DNA from: Halopenitus sp041821145
Lineage (GTDB): Archaea; Halobacteriota; Halobacteria; Halobacteriales; Haloferacaceae
NCBI RefSeq assembly: GCF_041821145.1
Contig: NZ_JBGUBC010000012.1
Span: 1 to 64,000, forward strand
Reading direction: 5' to 3'
DNA: 64,000 nucleotides
The first letter of the stretch is position 1. Each line of letters starts with the position of its first letter. A program made the position numbers and the translations under genes. A model generated the notes under the pieces. That model saw nothing but the letters and a program-made list of their open reading frames with translations, was not told where the DNA came from and did not search any database. Positions 1 through 9,297 of this stretch are shown one piece after another.

Positions 1-3000
1 CGACCTGGTTGAGCACCTCGAGATTGTCCCGCTGCTCTTCGATCTTTTGTTCGTACTCGGCGTGAAGACTTCGGTCGCGGCCGATCCCGGCTACCACGGG
101 CTCGCCGTTGGGATCTTCGAAGGCGTTCGCGATGAACTCGTAAGGGATTGACTCGCCGTCGGCGGCCAGTAAATCCAGTTCGGCACGGATACGCCCGGTT
201 TCGAAGGACTCTTCGAGGGCAGACTCGGCAGCCTCTGCATCCTCCTCGCTGAAGAAATTCACCGCATTCATCGATTCAAACTCGTCACTCGTGTGTCCCG
301 TCACTTCCTCGAAGGCTGTGTTCCAGTCTCTGAGATCTCCGTCGCTGTCCAGTACGTAGACCACGTCCTCGATCGCGTCAAGTAAGTCGTCAGTGAACTC
401 TTTTTGGCGTTCGAGGGCTGCCCGCTGATCAAGTTGATCAAGTGCGACGCGGACGTTCCGCGCGAGGATCTCGGCGACGCTAATCTGGCGATCGGTAAAC
501 TCGACTTCACCGTTGGCTGCACACGCAAGGACGCCGTGGTCGCCCAACGGGAGGAGGATCGCCGATTGGATGGGGACGTCGGCCGCGATATCGTCCTGTG
601 GAAGCGGACTCCGGACGACGGTCTCGCCTTCCTCGAAGATATCCCACCCCCAACTGCCTCGTGGATGGGCTGGTTCGGGCGTCCCCGCTTTTTCGAGACG
701 ATCCTGGTATTCTTCGGAGGCTGCGACCATGCCGAGTTCCGACCCGTCGTCGGTCGGGTACCACACGGACGGCAACGAGAACTCGAGCAGATCGCTTGCT
801 GCCTTGACGGTGATCTCTGCGACCTCTGTGTCCGTTTCGGCCTCGATGATTCGCCGGGTCGTCTCGTGGAGAGTCGAGAGGCGATTTTGGTGTTCCTTGC
901 GTTCGGTGATGTCTCTGCTACTTAAAAGAATCCCCCCGATGTCGGTGTCTTCAAGCAGATTCCGTGCTGTCGTTTCAATCCAGACGTAGCTGCCATCCGA
1001 CTGCTGAAACCGGTACTCGAACGTAGTCTCTGTACCCGGTGATTCTGTGAGTTCCGCAACGTCCGCGAACCGAGACTCTCGATCGTCAGGATGGACGTAC
1101 TCGAAGCCATGCTCGCCGATCAGTTCCGTCGGTTCCCAGCCGAAGACACGTTCGACCGCCGGGCTGACGTACTCGATAGTGCCATCAGGGTCGATTAGCG
1201 TGATCACGTCGTTCGCGCTTTCGACGTAGGTGCGATAGCGCTTGAGTTCGCGTTCGTATTGCTTACGCTCAGTGATGTCTCGGGCGACAGCGACGAACTT
1301 CTCGACGTTCCCGTCGTCGTCCGCCAGCGGTGAAATCGTCTGGTCGAGGACGATTTGCTGGCCGTGGTTGTGCTCGTCGGTGATTTCGCCATGCCACTGC
1401 TCGCCCGATCGGATCGTCTCCCACAGCTCTTCGTAGAACTCCTCGTCCTGCTCGCCGGACTGGAGCAGTGTCGGCGTTTTGCCGACGGCTTCTGGCTCGG
1501 AATAGCCCGTAATCGTCTCGAAAGCAGGATTCACGTATTCGATCGTCCCATCGACGTCCGTGATGTAGACGGCGTGAGCTGTCTGTTCGATTGCTTTCTC
1601 GAACTGTTCGAGTCTCTGTTTGGCTTCCTTGTGCTCGGTAATGTCCTGGACGAGCCCCACGGCACTGACCGGCTGGCCGTCATCGAAGGTGATCTCGGCT
1701 TTCTCCCGCATCCAGCGTGTCTCGCCGTCGCCGGTGATGATCCGGTGTTCGATGTCATACGGTTCCCCCTCTTTGGCAGCCTCCCAGGCCTGTTCGACGG
1801 ACTCCTCGTCGTCGGGGTGGATAAGGTCCAGAAACGTCTCGTGATCGATCGGTCCGCCCTCGCCCTCGACATCCCACATGTCATAAATTCGGTCGGACCA
1901 GTAGATCTCGTCGGAGGGGATATCCTTCCGCCACCAGCCGATATTGCCCACTTCCTGGGCCTTCTCCAAGTGAATGTCCCGCTGTCGGCGATCGGTGACG
2001 TCCTGCGCGACAACGTCAAGGTCGGGACTCCCTTCTTGTGCCATGACGATGACTCGCAGCCAGACCGTTCGGCCATCCAGCATTTCGAACCGACGTTCGA
2101 CCGTTTCCCGGCCCGTCTCGGCTGCCTGCTCAATCAGGGCTTCGCGCTCGCTCTTCTCTTTCCACAGGTCTGCTACTGACTGCTCAAGTAACGCTTCGCG
2201 TGACTCGGCCCCAGCCATGTCGATCAGCGCCTCGTTCACCTCGATGAACTCGCCATCTCCGGTCGGATCGACGCGACAGACGCCAACTGGAAGGTTCTGC
2301 CAGAGGGTTTCGTACTGTTCGAGTTCCCGCTGGCGCTCTTTTCGTTCCGTAACGTCCCGAACGAGCGCCTGAAGTACCGGTTCACCGTCGAATTCGATAC
2401 GGCTGAGCTTCACTTCCGCGTGGAAATCGGTTCCGTCTACTCGTTTATGGACCCAGTCGAAGCTCTCGGCTCCGTCCTCGAAGGCCTGTTCGATATGTTC
2501 CGTCGCGGCGGTCTCGGAGTCAGTCCCGTCAGGCTGTGTCGGTGGGGAAAGTTCCCCAGATGTGTAGTTCGTGAACTCCGCGACCGAATCGAGGCCGAAC
2601 AGCTCAAGAGTCGTTTCGTTGCAATCGAAGAATCCCTCCCGATCCAGAAGCATCAGCGCATCCCGGGATTCTTCGAAGAGGGTTCGGTATTTCTCCTCTC
2701 GTCGTTCGATCTGCCGTTCGTTCTCTTTGCGCTCGGTGATATCGCGCACGAGAGCAATGAATCGATCCGCTCCGTCGGATTCAACTTTGCTCACCCAGAC
2801 CTCGACGGGGAACGTCGTTCCATCCTTTCGGCGGTGGATTCCCTCGTCTTCTACACTTTCCACGGAGCCGGCGTCCAGTGAGTGCCACATTTCCTGGAGC
2901 CTTCCCCCGTCGAGGCTCACTTCGATCTCGGGGATTTCCATCGAGAGCAACTCCTCACGCGTGTAGCCAAGGATTTCCAGAATCGTCTCGTTGGCGTCGA

Positions 3001-3166
3001 GGATTTGTCCCTCGGCATCGTGGACGATGATCCCGTCCGGTGCGTGTTTGAAGAGCATCTCGTACTCGGATTCGGTAACTGCAGACTGGCCATCCAGATC
3101 GGCTGATCGATCGTCCGATCCGGAATCCTTCTCGGGATCCTCATTCCGTCCGTCTTGGCCGTCCAT
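1..3166 (-). CDS. Multi-PAS/GAF sensor histidine kinase (3' end outside window)
   Basis: Cytoplasmic-type sensor kinase, about 1,055 residues visible and still open at the window start. Seven PAS modules can be read, each of the first six closing with a D(I/V)T(E/D)(R/H)(K/R) motif near residues 142, 272, 394, 510, 632 and 754. A GAF-like domain follows (about 765-913), then a seventh PAS (about 925-1035). The last residues, RDNLEVLNQV, match the start of the haloarchaeal HisKA helix that carries the phosphorylated histidine, so the catalytic part lies beyond the window. No membrane segment is seen. The start is supported by a TATA-like TATTAA on the minus strand (3191-3196), about 27 bases upstream, fitting a leaderless transcript. 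The ligand is unknown. Confidence 0.9.
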   Translation of the reverse strand, partial: MDGQDGRNEDPEKDSGSDDRSADLDGQSAVTESEYEMLFKHAPDGIIVHDAEGQILDANETILEILGYTREELLSMEIPEIEVSLDGGRLQEMWHSLDAGSVESVEDEGIHRRKDGTTFPVEVWVSKVESDGADRFIALVRDITERKENERQIERREEKYRTLFEESRDALMLLDREGFFDCNETTLELFGLDSVAEFTNYTSGELSPPTQPDGTDSETAATEHIEQAFEDGAESFDWVHKRVDGTDFHAEVKLSRIEFDGEPVLQALVRDVTERKERQRELEQYETLWQNLPVGVCRVDPTGDGEFIEVNEALIDMAGAESREALLEQSVADLWKEKSEREALIEQAAETGRETVERRFEMLDGRTVWLRVIVMAQEGSPDLDVVAQDVTDRRQRDIHLEKAQEVGNIGWWRKDIPSDEIYWSDRIYDMWDVEGEGGPIDHETFLDLIHPDDEESVEQAWEAAKEGEPYDIEHRIITGDGETRWMREKAEITFDDGQPVSAVGLVQDITEHKEAKQRLEQFEKAIEQTAHAVYITDVDGTIEYVNPAFETITGYSEPEAVGKTPTLLQSGEQDEEFYEELWETIRSGEQWHGEITDEHNHGQQIVLDQTISPLADDDGNVEKFVAVARDITERKQYERELKRYRTYVESANDVITLIDPDGTIEYVSPAVERVFGWEPTELIGEHGFEYVHPDDRESRFADVAELTESPGTETTFEYRFQQSDGSYVWIETTARNLLEDTDIGGILLSSRDITERKEHQNRLSTLHETTRRIIEAETDTEVAEITVKAASDLLEFSLPSVWYPTDDGSELGMVAASEEYQDRLEKAGTPEPAHPRGSWGWDIFEEGETVVRSPLPQDDIAADVPIQSAILLPLGDHGVLACAANGEVEFTDRQISVAEILARNVRVALDQLDQRAALERQKEFTDDLLDAIEDVVYVLDSDGDLRDWNTAFEEVTGHTSDEFESMNAVNFFSEEDAEAAESALEESFETGRIRAELDLLAADGESIPYEFIANAFEDPNGEPVVAGIGRDRSLHAEYEQKIEEQRDNLEVLNQV

Positions 3167-3851
3167 GGCTTGAACTGGTTCGCTGGGCGGTTAATACGAA
3201 GGGGTAGATACCACATTTGCAAGACGGAACTCGTCTATCCGCTTGACTCGTTCCACGACTCCGCTATCGCTGGGCGGGTTACAACCCCACAGTCACCGAT
3301 CGCAAGAGGGTCATTCATCAATCAGCGAACACGGTGTAATACTGCTCACACGAACCGGATCGGGCATCTGGACAGACACCCGATCCCCACTTCTCGTAGA
3401 CCCACTCCAGGAACGATCGCTCACCGCGTCGACGTCTTCCGAGCCATTCGTGAGAGCTCCGGCATCCCCGGTCCTGCGACCATGCTGCTGCGGAGATACT
3501 CTGGAAGCAACCACTGGGTTCAGAAATGACTCAAAGCCATCGTCTCTGTTCACCGCGGTGTTCGTATTGATCGATTTGACGGCGTTGATTACAGCAAGAC
3601 TCAGCGGTGCATACGCGCCGTGCATGTAGCATTCCAATCCGTTTCGTATCGGACAGTAACTGGGTGTTCCATCTGAGTAATCAAGACCTCAACGACTCTC
3701 CAACCACAACAACTGATAAGACAACTCTCTCCGTATCCGACACCTGTGGGTATATGCTAATGATGGGGATGGTGGTGTCCATCGTCGCCGTCGGTTCTAA
3801 CTGCACACTTGACTGCATCGAGCCCTCCGCTCGGATGTGGAGGGCCGAGCA
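3167..3851. other. Intergenic region without a convincing gene
   Basis: About 685 bases between the divergent kinase and phosphate-permease genes. Several short open frames exist on both strands, but none has a recognisable motif or haloarchaeal codon bias. It holds the kinase promoter (3191-3196) and a TATA-like sequence near 3749-3756 that may serve the permease gene. Confidence 0.5.
3839..3844 (+). promoter_or_regulatory. Shine-Dalgarno sequence deciding the permease start
   Basis: GGAGGG lies 7 bases before the GTG at 3852. It supports that GTG over the in-frame GTG at 3837, which would overlap the site. Confidence 0.55.
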
Positions 3852-5054
3852 GTGAGTCTTGCCTTCTGGAGTCTCGTCTTCTTTGCGACGCTTGCTGGCT
3901 TATTCATGGCGTGGGCACTCGGTGCAAACAGCAATTCACCACCGTTTGCGCCTGCAATCGGAGCGAACGCCATTTCGACGATGCGCGCGGCGTTTCTCAT
4001 CGGGATTTTCGCAGCAGCGGGCGCACTGACCCAAGGTGGTGCGATTTCGGAGACGGTCGGTGCAGAGTTGATCGGCAGCGTCACGATCACACCCCTTGCA
4101 GCGAGTACGGGTCTGCTTGTGGCAGCATCGTTTATGATCTTCGGCGTCTACACAGGCTACCCGGTCCCTGCAGCGTTTGCGACGACCGGTGCGATGGTCG
4201 GCGTGGGTCTCTCGCTTGGCGGTGATCCGGCGTTTGGAACCTACCAGCGTATCGGGACGTTCTGGCTACTGGTCCCGCCGATGTCAGGCGGGCTTGCTTT
4301 TCTCACTGCGATACTTCTCAGACGTGATGAAGTGCCTGAAACAGTCGGCGTCCCGTTGCTTGCAGCAGTTGTTGGGGGGATTCTCGCGAACATCCGCCTC
4401 AGTGTGATTCCACACCCTGATCGCGCGCAAGGATCGCTCGCTGACGCCGTCTCGATAGCGGTAGGACGTCCGCTCGTTGCGGGACTCGACGCTATCGCCA
4501 TCCTCGTCACACTGCTGATCGCGGGGATTGGGTTCTCCGTTATCCGTCGCATGACTCAGGCGTCTGTTGAAAAGGGGATTCGAACCTTCCTGCTCATCCT
4601 CGGAAGTGTCGTCGCCTTCTCCAGTGGCGGGAGCCAGGTTGGACTTGCGACGGGGCCGCTGGAGAATCTCTACGGGGTCGAACTCGGGTTACCGGGGATC
4701 GTCCTGCTCGCTGTCGGTGCGATGGGAATTCTTGCTGGTGCGTGGATGGGTGCTCCACGCCTCCTGCAGGCGACGTCCCGCGAGTACGCACAGCTCGGTG
4801 TCCGTCGGTCGATTGCGGCACTTGTTCCTGGGTTTATTATCGCACAGATCGCAATCGCGCTTGGCATCCCAATCTCGTTCAACAACATCATCATCTCCGG
4901 CGTGATCGGCGGTGGGCTCGTGGCGGGATCGGCAGGTGTCTCCCGACGAAAAATCGGCGTAACACTCGCCTTCTGGTTGATTACCCTATTGACATCAATC
5001 GGCATCAGCTTCGGACTCTATCAGGTGTTCTCGACGTTACTAGGGATTCGGTGA
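3852..5054 (+). CDS. PiT-family inorganic phosphate permease
   Basis: Integral membrane protein of about 400 residues, of the PiT family that couples phosphate uptake to a cation. The N-terminal signature is clear: a first membrane helix followed by GANSNSPPFAPAIGANAIST, the family's GANDxxNA-like motif. The second half repeats the topology, with IAIALGIPISFNNIIISGVIGGG, the matching internal-repeat motif. About ten hydrophobic segments alternate with short polar loops. The GTG start at 3852 is preceded by a Shine-Dalgarno site. It converges on a universal stress gene 17 bases downstream. Phosphate as substrate is inferred from family; sulfate is less likely. Confidence 0.88.
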   Translation: MSLAFWSLVFFATLAGLFMAWALGANSNSPPFAPAIGANAISTMRAAFLIGIFAAAGALTQGGAISETVGAELIGSVTITPLAASTGLLVAASFMIFGVYTGYPVPAAFATTGAMVGVGLSLGGDPAFGTYQRIGTFWLLVPPMSGGLAFLTAILLRRDEVPETVGVPLLAAVVGGILANIRLSVIPHPDRAQGSLADAVSIAVGRPLVAGLDAIAILVTLLIAGIGFSVIRRMTQASVEKGIRTFLLILGSVVAFSSGGSQVGLATGPLENLYGVELGLPGIVLLAVGAMGILAGAWMGAPRLLQATSREYAQLGVRRSIAALVPGFIIAQIAIALGIPISFNNIIISGVIGGGLVAGSAGVSRRKIGVTLAFWLITLLTSIGISFGLYQVFSTLLGIR

Positions 5055-5071
5055 ATACGCGCGGAGTCACG

Positions 5072-5503
5072 TTACCGGACGACCGTAACAGTTACTGGTG
5101 CGTCACCGACGACAGCGGTCGCAACAGTGCCGAGCAGTCGTCGGGCAATCCGGCCCTGCTCGCCGCCGTGTGCCCCCATTACGATCTGATCAACGTCGTG
5201 TGTGTCAACATATGCGAGAATCGTCTTGGCCGGCTCGCCAGTTTCAATGACCGTCTCGATCTCCCGACCTGCTGTCTCGGCCTGTCTGCTGGCGCGTTCA
5301 ATCAGGTTCTCAGATCGTTCTTGTGCAGTCTTAAACCGTGTTTCGTCCACTTCCAGAACGCCACCCTCACTCAGCGGGGAATCCAACGGCGTGATAATGT
5401 TCAGGACCGTCACCTCGCAGTCGAACACCGCAAGTGCGTGTTCAAGAGCCTTCCCGGCTAGCGGCGATCCGTCCATCGGCACGAGAACATGTGACGGCTG
5501 CAT
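5072..5503 (-). CDS. Universal stress protein (UspA family)
   Basis: Single-domain UspA protein of 143 residues, a cytoplasmic ATP-binding-type stress protein. It begins MQPSHVLVPMDGSPLAGKAL (strand beta-1 with the D-G-S turn) and ends with the nucleotide loop VMGAHGGEQGRIARRLLGT followed by APVTVTVV, the expected GxxGx9GS/T-like pattern. I chose the ATG at 5503 because a strong TATA box (minus-strand TATATA, around 5526-5533) sits about 26 bases upstream, as expected for a leaderless mRNA; the upstream in-frame ATG at 5515 would fall inside the promoter spacing. A second Usp gene follows upstream on the same strand. Confidence 0.88.
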   Translation of the reverse strand: MQPSHVLVPMDGSPLAGKALEHALAVFDCEVTVLNIITPLDSPLSEGGVLEVDETRFKTAQERSENLIERASRQAETAGREIETVIETGEPAKTILAYVDTHDVDQIVMGAHGGEQGRIARRLLGTVATAVVGDAPVTVTVVR

Positions 5504-5525
5504 AATGAAATTCAACGTGGGACGG

Positions 5526-5533
5526 GTATATAT
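5526..5533 (-). promoter_or_regulatory. TATA box of the UspA gene
   Basis: TATATA-like box, reading GATATATACCC on the minus strand, centred about 26 bases before the ATG at 5503. Confidence 0.6.
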
Positions 5534-5620
5534 CTTCCAGCCAATGGGAGGTCACCTGTTGAGAAATATGACCCCGCTCCTGAAATCCGGATCCGAGCCT
5601 GTACCTCGTTGCTGGAGCCG

Positions 5621-6364
5621 TCACTCCGTGTCAGTCTCCTCGTCATCGTCCGGTTCCCCGTGCTGGATCACGAATACCGGACCGAGAAACTGCTTTGCGA
5701 CCTGGTCCGCAGTCATCCCGAACAAGAAGGTCGCCACTGATGGATCGGATTCTCCCATGACGATCGCATCGTAATTATCGGCAGCATCAACGATTGCCGC
5801 TTGGGGATCGTCCCCTCGCGAGATCTGGATATCGATCATGTCTGGGGATACTCCCTCTTGGGAGAGTCGAGTCGAAATCCCATCGAGCAGCGTCTTCACG
5901 TCTTCGTCAGTTTCGTTCTCTTCGGGGACGTGGTACAGTGTTACGTTGACGTCGTTCGTTGCGAACAGTCCCGAAACTAAGCGGATGAACCGATCGATTC
6001 CGACGATGCCGCGGACCGCGACGAGTACAGTCTCAATTGGTCTCGTTGCGTTTGGAATCAGTACCGCGAGACAGTCGTGTTCGGCCGCCATCCGATCGAT
6101 AGTGGTCTGTCCATGGTGGGTAAATACGAGCTGGGATTCGACTATCGCACCCGCGTGTTCGAGTATCTCCGCGAAATCGTCGAGACGGCGGGTGGCCTGG
6201 TCTTCGAACTGGTGTCGCGCCTGATCGGTTGCGGTCTGGTCTGGCACGACGTGGTAGCCAAGCAGGACGACGTGTGCATTCGCAAGGAGTTCGGGAACGC
6301 CCTCCGGAATTGATTCCCCCTCGAGAACGCTGATCGGAATCAAGATGTTGGGTCTGTCTTGCAT
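5621..6364 (-). CDS. Tandem-Usp-like stress protein
   Basis: Protein of 247 residues with two Usp-like halves. The N-terminal half (about 1-105) starts RPNILIPISVLEGESIPEGV and includes AEHDCLAVLIP; the C-terminal half (about 110-235) starts ETVLVAVRGI and ends with YDAIVMGESDPSVATFLFGM then GPVFVIQHG. The canonical GxxGx9GS nucleotide loop is weak in both halves, so ATP binding is uncertain. The tail is very acidic (DDDEETDTE). It lies 117 bases upstream of the single-domain Usp gene on the same strand; the shorter gene has its own promoter, so the two need not be one operon. Confidence 0.8.
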   Translation of the reverse strand: MQDRPNILIPISVLEGESIPEGVPELLANAHVVLLGYHVVPDQTATDQARHQFEDQATRRLDDFAEILEHAGAIVESQLVFTHHGQTTIDRMAAEHDCLAVLIPNATRPIETVLVAVRGIVGIDRFIRLVSGLFATNDVNVTLYHVPEENETDEDVKTLLDGISTRLSQEGVSPDMIDIQISRGDDPQAAIVDAADNYDAIVMGESDPSVATFLFGMTADQVAKQFLGPVFVIQHGEPDDDEETDTE

Positions 6365-6763
6365 TGTCTGAACGTTCCGTTGAGTCTGGTGGCACTGATG
6401 TGGAGCTTAGATACGCACCGATCATAAAAGGCAGTGTGAATCACCGCGTGTTTTCGGAGTGCGGTGAACTGCGAAGGTATCCTGCTGACTGTGCGGGACT
6501 ACCAGCGACGGATCACCGCGACGATGTCTGTCGGGGAGACGCTGGATGCAAGGGAATACTCACAGCAGACGCTCGGCGGTCACGTAACGGAGGACTGCTC
6601 ACACCGTCGTCGCCAGTGCGACCAGATGGACGGCAACGCCGGTAGTAACCGTTTCTCCTCATCTGCTGACCGTCAGAGTTGTTGAATACGCGCTCTGTAT
6701 CGAGACCGACATGAGTCAACTCATTCCGGAATGATCAACCCCCGGCTGCCGAATACGGAGGTT
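6365..6763. other. Intergenic region, no gene seen
   Basis: About 400 bases between two minus-strand genes. Short overlapping frames on both strands lack motifs. An AT-rich stretch near 6421-6431 (minus-strand TTTTATGATC) could be a promoter for the Usp gene at 6364, but the spacing (about 60 bases) would require a leader. Confidence 0.45.
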
Positions 6764-8545
6764 CTATGCAGCAAACTCGACGCCGGTAATCTCGAATCGG
6801 GCGCCACCATCTATGCTGTCAGTGATGCTGATCTCCCATCCATGAGCCTCGACAATCCGTTGGACGATGTTGAGTCCGAGGCCGGTGCCGTCCTCTGCGG
6901 TCGAGTACCCGATGTCGAACACCGCCTCGCGTTCGTCAGCAGGAATTCCGGCAGCGTCATCGGCAACATAGAACCCGTCGGTCAGATCCCCGACTGTCAC
7001 GGTCACCCTCTCACCTCCGTGTGTGACCGCATTGGAGATCAGGTTCTCCAGCAATTGTTTCAGTCGGCTTGCATCGGCCTGGATCGTCTGTTCCGTCTCG
7101 ATGACAAGTGCCGCAGTACCTGTCTCCACGTTCCGCCAGCAACTGTCAAGCGTATCTGCCATCTCGACGGGTTCGACCTCACTAACGTCTTCGGCTTTAT
7201 GCGAAACCGTGAGCAGTTCTTCGATCAACGTAAAGCTTCGATCTATCGCTGTGACCGCATCTTCGAGATGTTCGCTGTCACAATCCTGTTGGGCTAGTTC
7301 CACTCGTCCGCGTGCTACGTTCAATGGGTTCCGCAAGTCGTGAGACACGACACTGGTGAATTCGTCGAGAAACTCGTTTTGCCGCTTCAACTTGTGTCTC
7401 TGGCGGTTTCGTTGCGTCACGTCCCGGATCATTGCAAGAATGCCGTCAACGGGCTCCTCCCCGAGGAGATTTTTCCCCCGGGTTTCGACCCACCGCCACT
7501 CACCGGAAACGTCCTTTGCTCGGAACTCCGCAGAGAACGTTTCGTTTGGATTTGCCAACAGATCTTCAAAGTGGTCGGAGAGTATCTGCTGGTCGTCCGG
7601 ATGGATATATTCGAGCGGGTCTTCGCCCTCGATTTCTATCGCGTCTAGTTCGTGTAGCGAGGAGATCGGACTTTGGTATTGAACGGTCAACTCCTCGTCC
7701 AAGAGGGCGATCTGGTCCGGCGAGTGCTCGACGAAAAACTCGTACTGTCTGAGGTCCTGTTCGCGCTCTTTGCGGTCGGTGATGTCCCGGATTGCCCCAC
7801 GGATGGTGACGATGTCTCCGTCCGTTTGAATGGCCTCGCCGATGGCTCGCACCCAACAGAGCCGGTCGTCGGCCGTGAGTAGTCTGGCTTCGACATCAAA
7901 AGGCTCGCCAGTTTCGATACAGCGTTCGACAAGCCGCCGAATCTCGGCTTGGTCATCCGGGTGATAGAACTCCACTCCCGCATCCACCGTTGGCTCGAAA
8001 TCCGAGTCAGGGGGGATGTCGTGAATCGTGTACGTCCCCTCGGTCCAGCGCTGCTCGCCCGTCTCGACATCGATCTCCCAGCCACCGACGTCGGCAAGCT
8101 GTTCGGCGTGCTCAAGCAGATCCTGACTTCGGTCGAGTTCCTTTCGAGTGTGAAACTGACTGACGGTATTCCTGATTCGGTTGGCAAGCACCTCGTACTG
8201 ACTGGTCCCGGTTTCTTTTTGGAGGTAATCGGTCACCCCTGATGAGATGGCCGTACTGGCGACCGCTTCGGAGCCCTTGCCGGTATAGAGGATGAATGGG
8301 AGGTCGGGGTAGTTCTCGCGGACGGCTTGGAGAAACTCGATGCCGTCCTGGCCTGGCATGTCGTAGTCGGAGACGATACAGTCTACAGCATGGTCGGCCA
8401 AAAGCTCCAGTCCCTCGTCGGGAGTGGTCGCGGTGTGAACGGTGATCCGGTTGCTCTCGCGTTCGAGAAACGTTGCAGCCATGTCGGCGAAGTCCGGTTC
8501 GTCGTCGACATGAAGAACGCGTATTCTGTCTGTCGTAGCGTTCAT
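6764..8545 (-). CDS. Receiver-PAS-PAS histidine kinase
   Basis: Protein of 593 residues with an N-terminal receiver domain (about 8-125; acidic pocket DDE at 14-16, phospho-acceptor D60 in SDYDMPGQDG, K in the LQKE motif). Two PAS domains follow (about 140-260 and 265-380, each ending D(I/V)T(D/Q)R). HisKA has the phospho-histidine H402 in VSHDLRNPLN. The C-terminal HATPase has an N box (ENLISNAVTHGG), a G1-like DDAAGIP in which the usual DNG is replaced by DDA, and G2 GTGLGLNIV. The order receiver-sensor-kinase is common in haloarchaea and suggests that an upstream kinase can modulate this one. No membrane segment is seen. Signal and partner are unknown. Confidence 0.9.
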   Translation of the reverse strand: MNATTDRIRVLHVDDEPDFADMAATFLERESNRITVHTATTPDEGLELLADHAVDCIVSDYDMPGQDGIEFLQAVRENYPDLPFILYTGKGSEAVASTAISSGVTDYLQKETGTSQYEVLANRIRNTVSQFHTRKELDRSQDLLEHAEQLADVGGWEIDVETGEQRWTEGTYTIHDIPPDSDFEPTVDAGVEFYHPDDQAEIRRLVERCIETGEPFDVEARLLTADDRLCWVRAIGEAIQTDGDIVTIRGAIRDITDRKEREQDLRQYEFFVEHSPDQIALLDEELTVQYQSPISSLHELDAIEIEGEDPLEYIHPDDQQILSDHFEDLLANPNETFSAEFRAKDVSGEWRWVETRGKNLLGEEPVDGILAMIRDVTQRNRQRHKLKRQNEFLDEFTSVVSHDLRNPLNVARGRVELAQQDCDSEHLEDAVTAIDRSFTLIEELLTVSHKAEDVSEVEPVEMADTLDSCWRNVETGTAALVIETEQTIQADASRLKQLLENLISNAVTHGGERVTVTVGDLTDGFYVADDAAGIPADEREAVFDIGYSTAEDGTGLGLNIVQRIVEAHGWEISITDSIDGGARFEITGVEFAA

Positions 8546-8947
8546 AACATCACCCTCATTGACTAATCGTCACGAGACCGAGACTTAAGTTGTCCCCCGA
8601 CCGGAGATGTGGCGATTGCTAAATTCGTGCCTTGTATCTCGCCTGGCCGCTTGGAAGTATACACTAGTTGGTTCGTTTTCAAGCGCTTAGTTTGCAACTC
8701 ATCTTAACAGGTAACTCCGAGGCTGCCAAACACACATTTGTCGGATGCATGCCCGGGAGGGCAGTGAGCGGGAGTGGCTTGGAGAGAATACGTGAGTTGT
8801 TCTGGCGCTGGTGGAATCCGCCAAAGGCGATTGGTTCTGATACACGTGGGGTCAGCACAGCGGAAAGCAATAACGCTCTTAAAAGTCACACGAACTGCGA
8901 ACATGAACGAGGATCAATTTAAATAGGAAAGGAGACTGTCATTATGT
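8546..8947. other. Intergenic region with promoter and a diverged repeat
   Basis: About 400 bases, with no convincing gene. It holds the HalOD1 promoter (TTTAAAT, about 8925-8932) and, at 8624-8687, a segment resembling 11004-11087. Short frames at 8668-8922 have no motif. Confidence 0.45.
8624..8687 (+). repeat. Diverged repeat copy A
   Basis: Shares the spaced blocks CG(T/C)GCCTTGT(A/C)TCTCG, TGGC(C/T)G(C/T)TTGG and GGTTCG...TTTTCAAGCGCT with 11004-11087, which carries about 20 extra bases in the middle. It probably marks ends of a decayed insertion element or MITE; the family is not recognised. Confidence 0.4.
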
Positions 8948-9286
8948 ATGCCTCCCGAAGATTTGACTATCTATCGTGGTTGTACACCGGTCGTTGACGC
9001 GGAATACAACATCGATAGCGATCGATCACCGGCAGATGTGGTTATCGATGCAGTAGCAGAGGCAGCCGAAGTTGACCCGTTGGACCTTCCGCCACTGTAT
9101 GAGTTCGTTGATCCCGATGCTATCAACAAACTGTTCCGCCATAATGGGGCCGCAGACACAGAGAATCTCTTCGGTTTCCAGATGACTACGTGGAACGTGT
9201 TCATCGCTTCCAACGGGAAGATACGCGTCTGTGATGCAACCCGGCCAACGAATCCCGAACCAGTCTTCGAGGGGACGATAGCTTAA
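8948..9286 (+). CDS. HalOD1 output-domain protein
   Basis: Small cytoplasmic protein of 112 residues matching the haloarchaeal HalOD1 output domain, a module often linked to two-component systems. Visible features are the SPADVVIDAVAEAAEVDPLD helix, LPPLYEFVDPDAINKLF, and a C-terminal beta hairpin with SNGKIRVCD. A TATA box (TTTAAAT) and an AAAGGAG Shine-Dalgarno-like stretch precede the ATG at 8948. It lies 11 bases from the end of a convergent histidine kinase and next to another kinase, so a role as a signalling output is plausible, but the partner is not shown. Confidence 0.75.
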   Translation: MPPEDLTIYRGCTPVVDAEYNIDSDRSPADVVIDAVAEAAEVDPLDLPPLYEFVDPDAINKLFRHNGAADTENLFGFQMTTWNVFIASNGKIRVCDATRPTNPEPVFEGTIA

Positions 9287-9297
9287 ACGATCGAGTA

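Noticed and set aside
1355..2179. 274-codon plus-strand open frame
   Set aside because: It lies antisense to the PAS kinase, whose frame gives clear repeated domain motifs; the plus-strand protein is a frame shadow typical of high-GC DNA.
3311..3637. 108-codon minus-strand frame as a gene
   Set aside because: No motif, no ribosome-binding site or well-placed promoter, and a basic/Ser-rich composition unlike haloarchaeal proteins.
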